Below are positions 5,271-6,272 of a stretch of 6,272 nt of DNA, piece by piece. A program made the position numbers and the translations under genes. The notes under the pieces were generated by a model. It searched no databases. It was not told where the DNA came from and saw only the letters and a list, made by a program, of their open reading frames with translations. The DNA is taken from NCBI GenBank assembly GCA_903901905.1, contig CAIUSQ010000038.1, forward strand, positions 1-6,272, in the 5' to 3' direction. The stretch is from an uncultured Actinomycetes bacterium. Its GTDB lineage: Bacteria > Actinomycetota > Actinomycetes > Nanopelagicales > Nanopelagicaceae. Within the stretch, counting starts at the first letter, position 1. Each line of letters opens with the position of its first letter.

Positions 5271-6073
5271 TGTCCCGCTTCTCGAAAATCTTTCCTGATG
5301 TAAAAAAACCTTTGATCGCAATGGCACATGTTCCACCATTGCCAGGAACGCCTCTCTACGATGCGGCCAAGGGAGTGCAAGGACTTATTGATCATGTCAA
5401 ACGAGATACTGAAAAATTATTAAAAGCAGGTTTTGATGCCATTCTTTTCTGCAATGAAGGCGATCGTCCCTACCAATTAAACGCTGGGTTAGAAGCTTCG
5501 GCCGTTATGACGCGAGTTGTAACAGAGTGCAAACCAACAGATATTCCATTTGGTGTTGATTTCCTCTGGGATGAACACTGTGCGATGGCTATCGCTGTTG
5601 GTAGTAGTGCATATTTTATGCGTGAAGTAATTACCGGAACTTGGGAATCAGATATGGGCTTGTGGACGCCTGATGCAGCAACGTTATTACGCAATCGCAG
5701 GAATTTTGGTCGCGATGATCTAGCAATTTTTGCAAATATAACTCCAGAATTTGCATCAAATGTTGGGCAACGAACTCCGGCACAGATTGCTAAATCAACT
5801 GTTGTTTCAAGTTTGCCAGATGTAATTTTGGTTTCTGGCCCGATGGCCGGAAGTCAACCTGACGTTAAGACTGTGGCAGATGTTCGCGAAGCGGTTGAAA
5901 AAGAGATTCCAGTTTTATTAAATACCGGTGCACGTTCAACCACAATAAAAGAGTTCTTCAAGTATGCAGATGGCTGCATCGTCGGAAGTGATTTAAAGCT
6001 CGATGGCCACACGTGGAATGAAGTTGATCCAGAACGAGCAAAGCGATTTATTGACGCAGCACGCAGTGCCTAA
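5270..6073 (+). CDS. BtpA/SgcQ-family TIM-barrel protein
   Basis: A 267-residue protein of the BtpA/SgcQ family (PF03437 type), of normal length and complete. Family signatures seen are HVPPLPGTP (20-28), NEGDRPY (62-68), the FGVDFLWDEHCAMA segment (94-107) with FMRE (116-119), NTGARS (218-223) and GCIVGSDLKLDG (235-246). The last resembles the phosphate-binding end of many TIM barrels. It has no signal or membrane segment and is therefore cytoplasmic. Family knowledge is thin: BtpA was named for an effect on photosystem I in a cyanobacterium, and SgcQ lies in an E. coli sugar locus with a DeoR-type regulator. Here it sits between a DeoR regulator and an FGGY kinase, which argues for a catabolic role on a phosphorylated sugar (inference). 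The start overlaps the regulator stop by one base and the gene end overlaps the kinase start by 8 bases. No known catalytic residue set can be assigned. Confidence 0.92.
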   Translation: MSRFSKIFPDVKKPLIAMAHVPPLPGTPLYDAAKGVQGLIDHVKRDTEKLLKAGFDAILFCNEGDRPYQLNAGLEASAVMTRVVTECKPTDIPFGVDFLWDEHCAMAIAVGSSAYFMREVITGTWESDMGLWTPDAATLLRNRRNFGRDDLAIFANITPEFASNVGQRTPAQIAKSTVVSSLPDVILVSGPMAGSQPDVKTVADVREAVEKEIPVLLNTGARSTTIKEFFKYADGCIVGSDLKLDGHTWNEVDPERAKRFIDAARSA

Positions 6074-6272
6074 ATCCAATTCAACCTTAATTCTTGGAGT
6101 CGATATCGGCTCTTCAGGACTTAAGGCTGTCTTGTTGGATGTCGAAAGGGGAATTCGCGCAACCGTCTCTGAAAGCTTGGCTTTATACAACGAAAACACT
6201 GGCTGGGCTGAAGCTGATACCAATGAATGGTGGCAGAGCTTATGCATTGCGATACCAAAATTAATTGCTGAA
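6066..6272 (+). CDS. FGGY-family carbohydrate kinase, N-terminal part (runs off window)
   Basis: Sixty-nine codons of an FGGY sugar kinase are present; the rest of the usual roughly 500 residues lies beyond the right edge. The segment LGVDIGSSGLKAVLLD (10-25) is the first ATP-phosphate loop of this actin-like kinase fold. TGWAEAD (45-51) followed by WW (55-56) matches the xylulokinase-type stretch near the N-terminus. The likely start is GTG 6066, which overlaps the end of the BtpA/SgcQ-family gene by 8 bases. No ATG is available before the phosphate loop; a TTG at 6051 is the alternative. There is no good ribosome binding site, so translational coupling is likely. Substrate specificity among xylulose, ribulose, glycerol, gluconate and similar compounds cannot be told from this part. 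Confidence 0.88.
   Translation, partial: MPKSNSTLILGVDIGSSGLKAVLLDVERGIRATVSESLALYNENTGWAEADTNEWWQSLCIAIPKLIAE

Noticed and set aside
5993..6247. 84-codon minus-strand open frame across the BtpA-kinase junction
   Set aside because: It is antisense to the FGGY phosphate loop and the BtpA C-terminus and shows no independent evidence of coding.

Overview
The window is a chromosomal stretch at roughly 40-45 % GC by eye. It carries seven protein-coding genes and no RNA genes, CRISPR arrays, insertion sequences or phage genes that I can see. All genes look metabolic or regulatory. Three start at GTG or TTG or lack a clear Shine-Dalgarno sequence, which would fit transcripts with short or no leaders. 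With the low GC and the gene families present, a streamlined free-living bacterium is plausible (for example a low-GC aquatic actinobacterium). This assignment is a guess; no marker gene is present.

Layout from left to right. (1) Positions 1-77: the left edge, with nothing recognisable except a short direct repeat. (2) 78-1394, minus strand: a single-domain protein of the neutral/alkaline ceramidase-like hydrolase family with a complete set of zinc and nucleophile residues. (3) 1395-1541: a divergent promoter region. (4) 1542-2336 and 2342-2998, plus strand: a tight two-gene operon of an SDR oxidoreductase and a cyclase-family (PF04199-type) protein. Both have substitutions at positions normally considered catalytic or metal-binding. 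(5) 3028-4137, minus strand, convergent with the operon: a zinc-type medium-chain alcohol dehydrogenase with Asp in place of the usual catalytic-zinc His. (6) 4138-4466: a 329-bp divergent intergenic region rich in dyad symmetry. (7) 4467-5270, 5270-6073 and 6066-6272 (runs off the edge), plus strand: an overlapping operon of a DeoR/GlpR-type repressor, a BtpA/SgcQ-family TIM-barrel protein and the N-terminus of an FGGY sugar kinase.

How the genes may work together (inference): the right-hand operon has the logic of a sugar or polyol catabolic locus. The kinase phosphorylates a sugar, the BtpA/SgcQ barrel may act on a phosphorylated intermediate, and the DeoR protein senses a phosphosugar and represses the locus. 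The alcohol dehydrogenase, SDR, cyclase-like protein and ceramidase-like hydrolase could supply oxidation and hydrolysis steps on the same or a related compound. A TATGAGAAT element is shared between the DeoR upstream region (as part of a palindrome) and the SDR upstream region, which weakly supports co-regulation. The substrate cannot be named from this sequence. The most interesting aspect is a catabolic gene set in which three adjacent enzymes all carry non-canonical active-site residues.
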